Shown here in pieces: positions 1 through 10,060 of a DNA stretch of 64,000 nt (positions within the stretch are counted from its first letter, which is position 1; each line of letters begins with the position of its first letter). The position numbers were made by a program, and so were the translations under genes. Below the pieces are notes generated by a model. That model was not told the DNA's origin and did not search any database. It was given only the letters and a program-made list of their open reading frames with translations. Origin of the DNA: Apricaphanius iberus (taxonomy: Eukaryota; Chordata; Actinopteri; Cyprinodontiformes; Aphaniidae); contig JAPXFQ010001789.1 in NCBI GenBank assembly GCA_028564705.1, positions 186,001 to 250,000 of the forward strand. Direction: 5' to 3'.

Positions 1-504
1 TGGGAATTGCAGTGGATTTGTGAATGGCACCTGCGTTACTGTCTTTTGTCAAATTAAAATTTTGATGCAGAGGTTATGATGCATAGATATTTTTTCTGGG
101 GTTGGGCCCCTTAGCTCCAAGATTATTATTTTTTAACACAATTTCTTTGTTTAATGTTCTTTTGGAATTTTGGTTAAAAATTCCCATAAATATTTCTGAA
201 CTGATTTCATGAATAATGTCTAGAAAATATCAGATTTCATTTTTGTGATCAAAGTCAAAAATATTGAGAATAAAGTGGATATAAGATATTGAAGAAAAGC
301 CAGACTGCTGACTGCAGCATATTTCCAAACAGCTCTGATATGCGTCGTAGGATTGCCCCCCTTCTGACTGTGTGCATCCACAGGATGTTTATATGCTATA
401 AGAGAACACATTTTCTATCATATGCCTATCGCAGGTCTTTGCCCCATAGTCAATCCATCATTATTGTGGATATACTTTTTCCTCATTATTTAAACTTTTC
501 TTAA

Positions 505-870
505 GCTTGGTTTTGATTTTTTTGTTATTGTCATTGTAACTTTTCTCCTATTATTTTGACATTTCTTCATTTTGACTTTTTTTCTTATGTTTAATCCTTT
601 CTTGTAGATTCAACCATTTCTCATCATGTATATTTAATTTTCACTTATACCTTTGAAATGTTGTAATTTTGACTTTTTTCCCCTCACCAATTCAAAAATT
701 CTCTGTTAATTTAACCCTTTTCTCATTTTTTCAACTTTATTATTAATGCAAGCTACTTTCCTTGACGTTTTTTTGTCAATGTAACTTTTTTTCGTAATAT
801 TTTTTTGAATTATCTAGTTTTTTAAACCTTTTTCTTATCATTTTTACTTAATTTTATTAGTCATTACAAC
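505..870. repeat. T-rich low-complexity tract with loose iteration
   Basis: Long thymine-rich stretch on the plus strand with recurring variants of ATTTTGACTTTTTT and TTTCTCATTTTT at irregular spacing, probably a decayed minisatellite. The preceding 1-504 is AT-rich and shows no gene or recognisable element. Confidence 0.4.
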
Positions 871-953
871 AAATACTTGATCCTCATATTAATGCTACTA
901 TTTCTTAATAGCACTCATTAAAATAAAATAAAAAAAAACATTACCACCAGACT

Positions 954-1361
954 GATTTGGGTTGATTTAGCAATAATGAATTTTGTTGAGTGAAATAAAT
1001 GTAAACAAATTGGGTCAACCTAATTCATACAGTTTGCTGTAAGGCACAACTTCATTTCCAGTGTTAACTAAATATGATTATAATGATTTCACTAATACAA
1101 TTCCTTCACGTTTTTCGTGAAAAAAGGGAATTGGCAGGTTTTTAAATATTATTAAAATATTTATTAGTTAACACTGGAAATTATGTATATTATTATGTAC
1201 AAATTGTTTTTTTATTGTGTAGCAAAGTGGTTAGTGCAGGTGCTCATAAAACAGAGGCCCTTTTCTGAGTTTGAGTCCCATCCTAAAAGTATAAGGTTGA
1301 CCCAACATGTTTATATTTAGTTCACTCAGCAAAATTAATTATTGCTAAATCATTCCAAATC
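954..1361. mobile_element. Inverted-repeat element with about 68-bp arms and tRNA-like boxes
   Basis: The arms at 954-1021 and 1294-1361 are inverted copies (outer ends GATTTGG / CCAAATC, inner ends GGGTCAACCT / AGGTTGACCC). A second nested inverted repeat, TTCCAGTGTTAACTAA, lies at 1057-1072 and 1165-1180. Between them, at about 1218-1275, TAGCAAAGTGGTTAGTGC and GAGTTTGAGTCCC resemble pol III A and B boxes as in fish tRNA-headed SINEs. No transposase is present. A further partial copy of the right arm lies at about 2034-2078. Confidence 0.6.
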
Positions 1362-1363
1362 TA

Positions 1364-2026
1364 CGGAAGCGCATTGCATTCACTGGATAAAAAAAACGTT
1401 TGATAGCTTTTCTCATAATTATGAGAAAATATCTCATAATTATGAGAAAAGATCTCGTAATTACGAGAAAAAATAAAGAAGAAGGAGACGTCTGTAAATC
1501 CTTTCTCTTGGCAATGATGGCGCTATCACAGTTAATCTGCTAGCTTCTCGGTTTGAGACACTGGGAAATCCTGACTTTTCTAAAAAAAAAATGAGGATGG
1601 TATTCAAATTAGTTTGTCAAAACTGCGCAGGCTTCTCAAGGCGTTAGGGTTGTTCAGGTGTAAAGCTCAGTCTGACGTGCTGGATGTTGCTCTGTTTCTC
1701 CAGCGTTGTTGTAAATAAATGTTTTAAAGTTTTTCATTTACTCCTAGACAAATGAATTTACCTCTTCGTGGATGTGCAATTAGTGGTTCGGAGTGAAGCA
1801 GCATGGCGCCTCTCCTGATCTCATATTTACGAAATATGAATCTCGTAAATATGAGACCCTCGTAATTATGAGATCCATTCTCGAAATTACGAGATCAGGA
1901 TGTTATGATTAGGAGATATTTTCTTGTAATTGACATCATGATGTCATAATTATGAGATTTTTTTCCGTAATAATGAGAAAAGCTGTCAAACTTAATTTTT
2001 TATCCAGTGAATGCAATGCGCTTCCG
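1364..2026. mobile_element. TA-flanked MITE with iterated palindromes
   Basis: 663 bp with terminal inverted repeats starting CGGAAGCGCATTGCATTCAC and extending some 55 bp imperfectly, flanked by TA at 1362-1363 and 2027-2028 (Tc1/mariner-type target). Both subterminal regions hold multiple 14-bp palindromes of the form CTC(A/G)TAATTA(T/C)GAG. No coding capacity is seen. It lies directly at the right boundary of the 954-1361 element. Confidence 0.75.
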
Positions 2027-2116
2027 TACTCAGTTTAGTTCACCCAATAAAATTCATTATTGCTAAATCAACCTGATTCAGTTGGCGGGATTTGTATCCA
2101 TTCTCCATCACAGGTG

Positions 2117-2124
2117 TGACGTCA
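2117..2124. promoter_or_regulatory. CRE palindrome TGACGTCA
   Basis: A perfect cAMP-response element 49 bp upstream of the ATG of the candidate exon at 2173. CRE sites close to the start are frequent in testis-expressed, CREM-controlled genes; that link is inference. Confidence 0.45.
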
Positions 2125-2172
2125 GCGTCAGGCCGTTGTTCAGTTGGAACAGTGAAGGAAGGTTCCAGAAAA

Positions 2173-2217
2173 ATGAATAAAACCTGGGAGTTTGGCCTTG
2201 AATCTTCTAACAGTGAG
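2173..2217 (+). CDS. Candidate first coding exon, unassigned gene
   Basis: ATG followed by 14 codons (MNKTWEFGLESSNSE) and the donor GAG|GTACAA, just downstream of a CRE. I do not recognise the protein. It is a candidate only because the next segment (2312-2420) has a matching acceptor, open frame and donor. It could be a transposon-borne exon or a decayed gene start. Confidence 0.3.
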
Positions 2218-2311
2218 GTACAACACGTTTTTAGTTGGTATAAAACTTTTAACTTTTAAACTTTTTTTAACTGCAGGTTAAACGTTTTCTACTTAATTTT
2301 CCATATTTCAG

Positions 2312-2420
2312 AACGAAAAAAATCAAGTATTTGAGATGGGCTGAACCGATCCCCAGCACTCAACCTTACTTCCACCTCCTGGTGGAAGACATTTTTCCCC
2401 TCAAAAAGATTAAACTGAAG
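2312..2420 (+). CDS. Candidate second coding exon with homopolymer frameshift
   Basis: Acceptor TTCCATATTTCAG|AACG and donor AAG|GTACGT bracket 109 nt. Read in phase with exon 1 it meets TGA at 2342-2344. Starting one base later the whole segment is open and contains RWAEPIPSTQPYFHLLVEDI. The exon would be 108 nt and open if the A run at 2316-2322 were one base shorter, so the break may be a sequencing error or a true pseudogene lesion. No family is recognised and no later exon is found. Confidence 0.3.
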
Positions 2421-2649
2421 GTACGTAAACAATAATAATAGTCAAAGATATCTGTCTTTTTAAAAATGTTTATAAATTAAAATACGTCGAAGTATTTAAA
2501 GGGGACTTCTAACATTACATTTCTGACTTTATCTTGCCTAACCGTTAGCAAAGCTAAGCTAATATTAGCCTGTAGCCTATAGATTCAAAACAGTATCTCT
2601 TAAAAATGTTGCTAACATTCTGGTTAAAGGTGGCTGTGTTACATCAAAA

Positions 2650-3330
2650 TAGAATATTTTAACTATACTGACTTGAAAAATGTCTTTATTCATCAAACTT
2701 TTCCACATTTGGCCATGGTTCATTCACAAACCTGAAGGTATTTAAGTTTTTTTATGCAATGGACCAACACAAACCACTTCACAGTTTTTGAGATGAAGTA
2801 AAGAGAGACGTGGGTTCACATTTTTAAGATTAGTGGAATCCCATTAAATATTTTTTAGAACTACTTTTCATTGCAATTATATATTATAATAATTGTGTGT
2901 CTTTATCAGACTAAAGTTTTAGCTTCTTTTTTTTTGCAAAATGACTCAATCTTGGTAAGATTGGATTCAAACCGTCTATTAAAGTCAAGTCTTACAACAG
3001 GTCTGGACTTTAAAGAGGCCATTTTAGCACAAGAATATATATATATGAATATGTCCTTTGTAGCTCTGGCTGCATGTTTAAGGTTGTTGCCCTGTTGGAA
3101 GGAAAATCTCATGACTTTAGTAGCTTCTATCCAGTGTTTTAAGCTTATTTTTTTGTAGTTTAGCTTAAATGTTTGATCTGTGGAGTACATTACTAGTAGT
3201 TCGGTAAATTTGTTTCTTCATTCAAAGATGTGGATGTTTTTGCAGTCTGTAACAATTTTTCTTCCCTTTCCTAACCACCCTTCCACCCACAGCATGCTCC
3301 TGCCCCATTTAACCATGAAAAACATTGTTT
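2650..3330. repeat. Decayed high-copy teleost repeat, first copy
   Basis: Phrases such as GGTCTGGACTTTAAAGAGGCC and TGTAGCTCTGGCTGCATGTTTAAGG, then a poor version of CAGCATGATGCTGCCACCACCATG, match an old multicopy fish repeat also seen at 25283-25520, 28490-28650, 49205-50300 and 54500-54910. I read it as an old DNA-transposon-type repeat. There is no intact frame. Confidence 0.45.
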
Positions 3331-3346
3331 TAAAAGTCATGTGCAT

Positions 3347-4241
3347 TAGGGATGGGTACCGATGTCCTGTGCCATTATGACACCGGTTCTGACACAAATG
3401 TTAGTAACCACACCGAAAAGCAGTGCACATTTCGTTGCCTTATTTTGTTTCTTTTTTTCACAGGAGATATGAAACACTATGGATTCTGGGCGTGCCATCA
3501 GCCAAGAGTGATTCCCTATATCACCAGAAAAGGTAGACATCTCTTTGCAAAAAAACTGCTAAAAGTTAGGGATGTCAAAATTAATGCACCAACGCGGGTC
3601 GATTAATTCCTAGAATTAACTCTTTTTTTCTTCTTTTTTTTTTAGAGCAACTAACGCATGCACAGAACACCGACATATTTATAATTCCGCCCGCAACACA
3701 ACAGCTCTCCTTCCTAACCAGCCAAACTGCGGATTGTTGTGCAGCAGAATGTTTTTGTGATCCTAAATTATATGTGAGTATATTATTATTGGCGTCTTGG
3801 CTGTGTTAATATGATAATAAGTTCATAAGTTGTGTGTGGGAAATTTCCGTCCGCTTTGGATATCAGCTCGCTGTGTGCGGTGCAGAGATTAAACGCTCTG
3901 TATTTATGTTGATTTATGCATGTTTGCTTTAGTATATTTCATAGTGACTCACCGCTGCGTTAAAAATACGAAATTATTCAGCTAAAGTGATTTTTTTTTA
4001 GGGCTTAAATCAGTGCTAACTATTAGCGTAAGTAGCTGTGTACATCTTCACAATAGACCACACGTACATTGTGAATGTGATTTATTTACACTGAACATTG
4101 TAGGTTTTTTGGTCATATTTAAGAATCGTGATTATTTCACAACTACCCTGTGATTTCGAGCACCGTTTAAGCACCGGCACCGTTTCAAAAGTACCGGCCT
4201 GGCACCGGTATCGGATAAAACCTAAACGATACTCATCCCTA
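3347..4241. mobile_element. Non-autonomous hAT element with perfect 8-bp TSD
   Basis: 895 bp with ends TAGGGATGGGTACCG and CGATACTCATCCCTA and an exact 8-bp duplication ATGTGCAT at 3339-3346 and 4242-4249. It holds several GGCACCGGTA-type subterminal motifs near the right end. No transposase frame is visible; a second TAGGGATG-like end at about 3568 hints at an older nested piece. Confidence 0.85.
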
Positions 4242-4249
4242 ATGTGCAT

Positions 4250-5200
4250 TAAGGTTTTTAATTAACAGCTGTGTTTATTTTTACTGGTTTAAATTAGGCA
4301 CCTGTGTACTCTAGTTACAAATTAGGCGACTTCTAAATGCAATCTGCTTTATTGGATTTTATTTCAGGGTAACATTTTCTACCCATTCAGAGTTCATGCT
4401 CTTGAATGATGCACATCTCTCATTCATCCAGTTGCTGTGGTTGTTTGTGTCCACTAGATGTCAGCACACGCCATGAATTCATAAAATGTGCCGCTGATAA
4501 CAGCAAAGCCAAACAATGACAGAAATGCTCGTTAAAGCCATTATTTTCATGATGAGTTGGGATGTTAGTGGATGTTACATAAAATTGCGTTGAAAAAGAG
4601 CACAAGACACATAAATGGTTACAGCGCTTGTGGAATAGATCCTAAACAGGAATGCATTTAGCTGTATTCCATCCTCAGGTTAATATATATATTTAAATCT
4701 AATGCATTATTTCAAGGGATCTGGCAAATTTGGGTAATATGGTGTCGGATTGTGCTGATTTGGTTCTAGAGCATGTCTTAATTAGAATTAATCTAACAGC
4801 ATCTCCTCATACTCTCGTTGTCAGTGGCTGAATGAATCCAAATGATCTTCCTTAATATTTAAATTCTCCTAAATTGTTTAATGACTTTCAGGGTTTGACA
4901 TTAACTTTTTTTTGTTTCTGGTTTTGTAGTAAAATCAAAAAGACTTGTAGCATCAACACAAAATGTCTTAAAACTGTGTTTTCATGTCTTAAAGAAGAAA
5001 CTGTGGAACATGTTATATTATTTACCTGAAGTATACTGTTGAGAGAAGGTGAACTGGCACAAAATTGACAAGATATTAAATAGTAACTGGACATCAAAGA
5101 TCTTTGAAGCAAAATTTCCTGTTCAGAAAACAAATGCTGAGATATGTTAAGAAGACATTAATGAAAAGAATACAATTTTTGTTTGGTTTTTAATACTTTG
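4250..5200. other. Anonymous non-coding stretch
   Basis: I see no gene, RNA or recognisable element. The stretch is AT-rich and short open frames overlap on both strands. Confidence 0.5.
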
Positions 5201-5201
5201 T

Positions 5202-5225
5202 AAAAAAAAAAAAAAAAAAAAAAAA
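5202..5225 (+). repeat. Poly(A) run of about 24
   Basis: A long uninterrupted adenine run after TTTGT, followed by GTAGG. It may be a retroposed tail, but no element body is evident upstream. Confidence 0.6.
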
Positions 5226-5363
5226 GTAGGATATATATTTAGTATGCCCTGACATTAGGGATGCATGACCTACTTTTTTTAGTTTAGGATACAGATTTCT
5301 GAGGTTCATAATCTGCCGATACTGATCCAAACAGTACTGAGTTACATCATGAGGAAAAGCCAC

Positions 5364-5789
5364 TAGGGATGAAACAATACCACTTTTTTTTAACAGATAC
5401 AATCCCAATACTTGTATCTGCCTACTTGCCGATACCGAGTACCAATGCCGATACTTCTACCACACAAAAAAATGTAATAAATTGGAATAAAGTTTTTTTT
5501 TCTACTCTGCTTGTTACAACAAATGATGGTGAATTTGGAATTTTTTTTTAATAAAAAATGATTGAAAAAGTAAAATTTCAAATGAAAAATACAGATTGTA
5601 CAGTCATTGGAAATGGTGACAAAGTCGTTAAGTTGGCGAAACTGGTTTTCAGGCAGTGTCAGTCTGTGATGTTGGCCTTTGGCGCATCATGCACATTGTA
5701 TACCGTCCTTTACAGTCACACAAGTGATATGTATGAAAAATACTTTATTGCGCAGATCGTTTGCTGCTCCTTCAGTTATTTCCGTTGAG
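5364..5789 (+). mobile_element. Left part of a hAT element, truncated
   Basis: It starts TAGGGATGAAACAATACC and contains GCCGATACCGAGTACCAATG, shared with the complete short hAT at 51712-52056. The right end is missing: the sequence runs straight into another hAT at 5790, so this copy was cut by deletion or by the later insertion. Confidence 0.6.
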
Positions 5790-6911
5790 TAGGGATGAAC
5801 GATATGAAAAAAAGCATATCGATAAAGGGATTAGTCATATTGGCCGATATCGATAATTATCGATAACTATCACAAAATGTAGAAAAGGTATTTTAAGTGC
5901 CTTCCCGGTCATTTTGTTATTCTTCAATGAACAAATTTAACTAAGAATTAAATTAAGTCATTTTTAAACACTCTTTTTTCTTCATCATAACTAAGTTTGT
6001 AAGACAGAAGCAAATCAAGAGACCTGAGTGACATCAGTAAATACAAAGTAATGTAATGTTATTAACTATTATATATATTTTTAATTGTCGGTAATTTAAA
6101 ATTAAAGGATTATCTTGACGCTTTTTAATACTTTAAACATGTTATGACACTTTACTATATTAATGTCTCAAACCTTTGATTTAGTTTGTCAACAAAGCTT
6201 ATTCAAATTCAGTTCAGCTAACCAGCTACTCACCTGTACCAGAATGTAGACGGAGCCCAGACCACTGAAGCCCTGTTTAGTGAGTGAGAGCTGAAGCCGG
6301 CAGGTCAATCCACCCCAATTGTGTTTTTCGCTCCTGGGGCCCAGGTGGAGAACCGGGTTAACATTTTAAAGGCTGCAGGTGTTGTTAGCAGCGTGGTATG
6401 TTTCCTGTGTCTCTCTGGAAATGTGATTTGTAGCGAGCCAAGGGAGGGGAGTCCTATTTAAGACTACTAACCATAGTAACTTATTTTGTTTATCATTACT
6501 ACATTTAGTGTTTTAGTGCGTCGAGGATCGGTTCAAAACAGGATGCAACATTTACTTGAGCTACTGAAACATTTTCCCGGGAACACTTCCTCCTTGCTGT
6601 GACATCTGACCGAGGTGAAGTTAGTTTTACGGTGATGGTTCGCTTAGGGACTATCCACAAATTCTGTTGCAGCTCAAGTAGGTTGTTCTTTTTGTGGTTT
6701 GAAAGGAGGGAGGGACGGATAACAGAGCTGCCTCGGTCTGTGTTAATGATTGTTCGGAGTAGGTAGTGACTGTTATATGAGCTAACTGATAGGCTATAAT
6801 GAAAAAATGAGGAGAAATGTTTCTTTTATCAAACTGTTTTATCAAACCCTTTTTTCTATCGCACCACATGTCTATCGATAGATATTGCTATTGAATTATC
6901 GTCTAGCCCTA
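5790..6911. mobile_element. hAT-type element, about 1.1 kb
   Basis: Ends TAGGGATGAACGATAT and ATTATCGTCTAGCCCTA with many ATCGATA motifs near both ends. The 8-bp flanks (CCGTTGAG / ATTAAGAG) do not match well, so the target duplication is lost or one flank was rearranged. No transposase frame. Confidence 0.65.
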
Positions 6912-7699
6912 ATTAAGAGAAGTGCTAGTCTTTACTCTAGTTTTCTAGCGGTGTTGATCGTCTCTGTGGGCTTCAGACGCTGAGCCGCTGGCCAGGCCGG
7001 TCCGTGACTCATGAAGTCTCGGAAAAACAGCTGATTGCGCGCCCTCCCTGAGTGGGGACACCAATGTGGGTTGGGTGCATCTCGGATTGTGTTGGTCAGT
7101 TGGTTAGGGTTGGAGAAAGTTTTTTTTAATTATGTTTTTAAAGTCGATTCATAGAGCTCTTCATTTAAAGGGACTATATCATGCTATTTTACAGATTTCA
7201 ACTTCTGAGATAGACATATATATATGATAAAATGTTACCGTTGGTGTTATACAGTATTAATTTGTCCTAAAATTTAACTTGTATCCTGTAGTTAATGTTG
7301 GACCACAAAGTAAAATGGCAATCCTGCCTCCTGCAGCCCCCACCCCCTCTCTCCTGCTCCGCTCCTTTCCCGTGCAGCGCAGCTCAGACTGAGAGAAACA
7401 GTGCTGAGCTTTATCTCAAACAGTATTCTGACAGTGAATTTGAAAAGCACAAAGTACCACAATGAAACTCTGTTATATTAAGGGCTCAGACGTTTGGTTT
7501 ATTTATTTTTTTGTAAAAAACAGAGCCAATAAAGCCTATTTCAGTTGCGAAAACTCCAGGCCTTATACAGAGCCAAAACTAACATAGAGTCCAGCAAGCA
7601 AACTTTTCAGCCCAGTATATAAAAAAGCCGTGGTTGTTGTTTGCACCCGTTCACTGAACATTCTGAGATACTACAGATCAATTAATTAACCACACAATG

Positions 7700-8315
7700 T
7701 AGGGGTTTCACGATCATAATTTTGTATCGAAATCGACCGAAATTACATTATAATCTTGCATATCAAAATCCAAAAGAGGATCGTGATCCCCTCCTGCCAT
7801 GTCTACATACTGTGCATCCCACTCGGGACGCCGTAGCAACAATTAGCAGACAACGGTCTCATCATAAAGAACCACACATTGCATTTTCCCTAACAAGTAA
7901 CTCAACAGTTCTCGTACAACTCACAACAACACCTGGGAACATTTTAACTGCCTGTATCACATCCCCCGGGATCAGAGCACACACATTAGCTGACACTAGC
8001 TCGTAGCTAAAGCTGAGCTACAGCTCGACCACGACTAGGATAGATGAAGCAGTGAGTGCGGAGATAAAGCCATTCTTTCTACTCTCAAATCATCTGGTGA
8101 GAAAATTTTGAGTACCCGTTGCTATTAAACAATACTGTCACTTAAATAAATTATTTGACCATTAATGCCTAACTGATACATTACACAAGAATAATAAAAA
8201 TCAATCTTGTCTGTAAAAACAAGATTTACTGTACAAAATTTAATGAATAAAACCAGTGTAAAAATCTACATAGGGTTCTATACTATCGAGGATTTGGAAA
8301 ATCGTGACACCCCTA
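7700..8315. mobile_element. hAT MITE nested in the TTAA element
   Basis: 616 bp, ends TAGGGGTTTCACGATC and AATCGTGACACCCCTA; flanks ACACAATG (7692-7699) and ACACAACG (8316-8323) agree at 7 of 8 bases. Non-coding. Confidence 0.8.
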
Positions 8316-8838
8316 ACACAACGCTGTTATAAAATCGCAGAAGGAGCTTAATAAATGGCTAACCCACATTAGCATGTAGCCACCTCTCTGTCCATCAGGG
8401 GTCTTTCTTTGATCCAGCAGCTGTTTTTTAGGAATGTAGAATAAATCCTGTAATCCATGCATCCAAACGGGCGTTTTCACAGAGAAAGTAAAAAATCTAA
8501 CAAAAAACGTGTTTTAAGTTGCCAAAAACCGAAGCAGCCATGGACTTTGTGAATGAGGAGTTCGTGTTCGAAAATCTAGCAGAGGTAAGCTGCTCTCTCG
8601 TCAGGGGCGGTGCATACACTTCTAGCACTCCGTTGTTGTCACTTAGTAACGTAAAATACGTCACTATGTTACCACTCAGTCGTTTTCTAGGCGAGGGAGG
8701 GGCAGCTGCTCAGAGAACAAGATTAAGGAGGATTATTCAGACATGCGTGAAATAAACCAAAGACAACTCCGGGGGGGTTTTCTGAGAAAATTGCATTACC
8801 AGATGATTGAAAACTCCAAAACTTGATTTTGCATGATA

Positions 8839-9131
8839 TGGGGAGCCTTTCCTCCCCTTCTGGTCGGCTCATGGGTCCCCAAACCGAAAAAATAATGAAT
8901 GAAAGTCAATGGAGCGATAAAAGTTATTTTCTAGTCCGATTTGTCTTACGTCTTGAATCACACGTATGTTGTACTTCGATCTGAATGATAACATCATATA
9001 TTCGATCCACGGCGCATTTCAAACTAGATCAGAAAATAACTTTTATCGTTCCATTGACTCTCATTCATTTTTTTTTTTGCCATTTGGGGACCCATGGAGC
9101 GGAAGTAGAAGGGCGCGACTTAGGCTCTCCA
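8839..9131. mobile_element. Short TA-target MITE, family M1 (copy 1)
   Basis: 293 bp, ends TGGGGAGCC and GGCTCTCCA flanked by TA. Terminal repeats of about 100 bp include GTCAATGGAGCGATAAAAGT. It is an internally deleted, inverted relative of the 732-bp copy at 33612-34343 and sits inside the right terminal repeat of the 7169-9139 element. Confidence 0.8.
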
Positions 9132-9590
9132 TAGGTCCTTTAAAGTTCTGACAGGGCTTAAAGTACTCCGGCGTTTGACTGATTCAGAAAAAAAAAGAAG
9201 AAAAACATTAACTATGAGTGGTTTTGAACGCAGCATCCGAGGCAAACCCCTTTTTTTCTCCTGAAATCAGAAGAATGAGACTAAATTCATGAAGCCAGGG
9301 GGAGATATAGTTGTAGTTGACAAATGCCTTTAAAACCAGTGGCACTGGGCATGGATAGAGGAAAAAGGCGGATACTGGAAGCTGTTTGGGAGCTGGTGCC
9401 AGAAGCTAAGGGAGCCTGATTTGTGTTTTTGTGTATTTTTTCCAAGAAGTTACTAGCAGGGAAAAAGCTCTTTGCCGTCACGAAGGAGAAGCCGGCATGA
9501 AGCTGCTGTCTGTGCGCTCCAACACACAAGCTGTTTGCTGGGAGCAACAGCCACAGCTGACGTAGTGGCCGCTGTGGCTGTTGAAAGTAC

Positions 9591-9850
9591 GTGTGCTCGT
9601 TCATTGTGGAACACAATTTATCATTTACGATTGCGCAACTGCTCTTAGATCTATGCAAAAAAGTAGCGGTTGATAAAAACGCTTTAACAAAACTGTCCGT
9701 TTCCTCATCATCGTGCCAGTTATATGAACACATATGGCGTAGCACCAGAGTTCAAAAACGTCCGTCTGATAAGCTCAAAGGATGTTTGTTTTGCCTAAAT
9801 GTTGATGACTTCTTGGAGCACTTTATTGGTTTACTGCCTCTGCAAATATG
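9591..9850 (+). pseudogene. Possible hAT-family transposase-like fragment
   Basis: The plus frame contains FIVEHNLSFTIAQLLLDLCK then KNALTKLSVSSSS, reminiscent of the N-terminal part of zinc-finger/hAT-derived proteins in fish. It starts on GTG, has no upstream context and overlaps an equally long minus-strand frame, so the assignment is weak. Confidence 0.25.
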
Positions 9851-9933
9851 TTAAAGAGGTGAGGAGTCAAAATTCAATGTAATATATTTACAATAACTTA
9901 ATTTGCCATTTTTTTTAACAAAAGGCCAGGCAA

Positions 9934-10060
9934 TTCTATTTTTATAGCACACTTTCAACACAAGGCAATTCAAGGTGCTTTACATGATTACAAACTATGT
10001 GAAAATTAAAACAAATAATCATTAAACAAACTTTTATAATCAATTAGCAATATTAAAATA
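9934..10060. repeat. Teleost repeat fragment (CAATTCAAGGTGCTTTACAT type)
   Basis: TTTATAGCACACTTTCAACACAAGGCAATTCAAGG... is shared almost word for word with 47632-47700 and more loosely with 57123-57190. It is a widespread fish interspersed sequence of uncertain class. Confidence 0.55.

Larger units (their letters stand above)
7169..9139. mobile_element. TTAA-flanked DNA element with two nested insertions
   Basis: The left end TTAA|AGGGACTATATCATGC (TTAA at 7165-7168) is mirrored by GCATGATA...GGTCCT|TTAA (9140-9143) once the MITE at 8839-9131 is removed. TTAA targets suggest a Kolobok- or piggyBac-type element. A hAT lies at 7700-8315. At 8540-8584 there is an exon-like piece, MDFVNEEFVFENLAE|GTAAGC, perhaps a remnant first exon of the original transposase. 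Confidence 0.65.

Noticed and set aside
1218..1275. A functional tRNA gene
   Set aside because: Only box-like motifs are present; no cloverleaf pairing or acceptor stem is evident.
9287..9745. 152-codon minus-strand frame
   Set aside because: No domain recognised and it overlaps a plus-strand frame with weak transposase similarity; probably a shadow.
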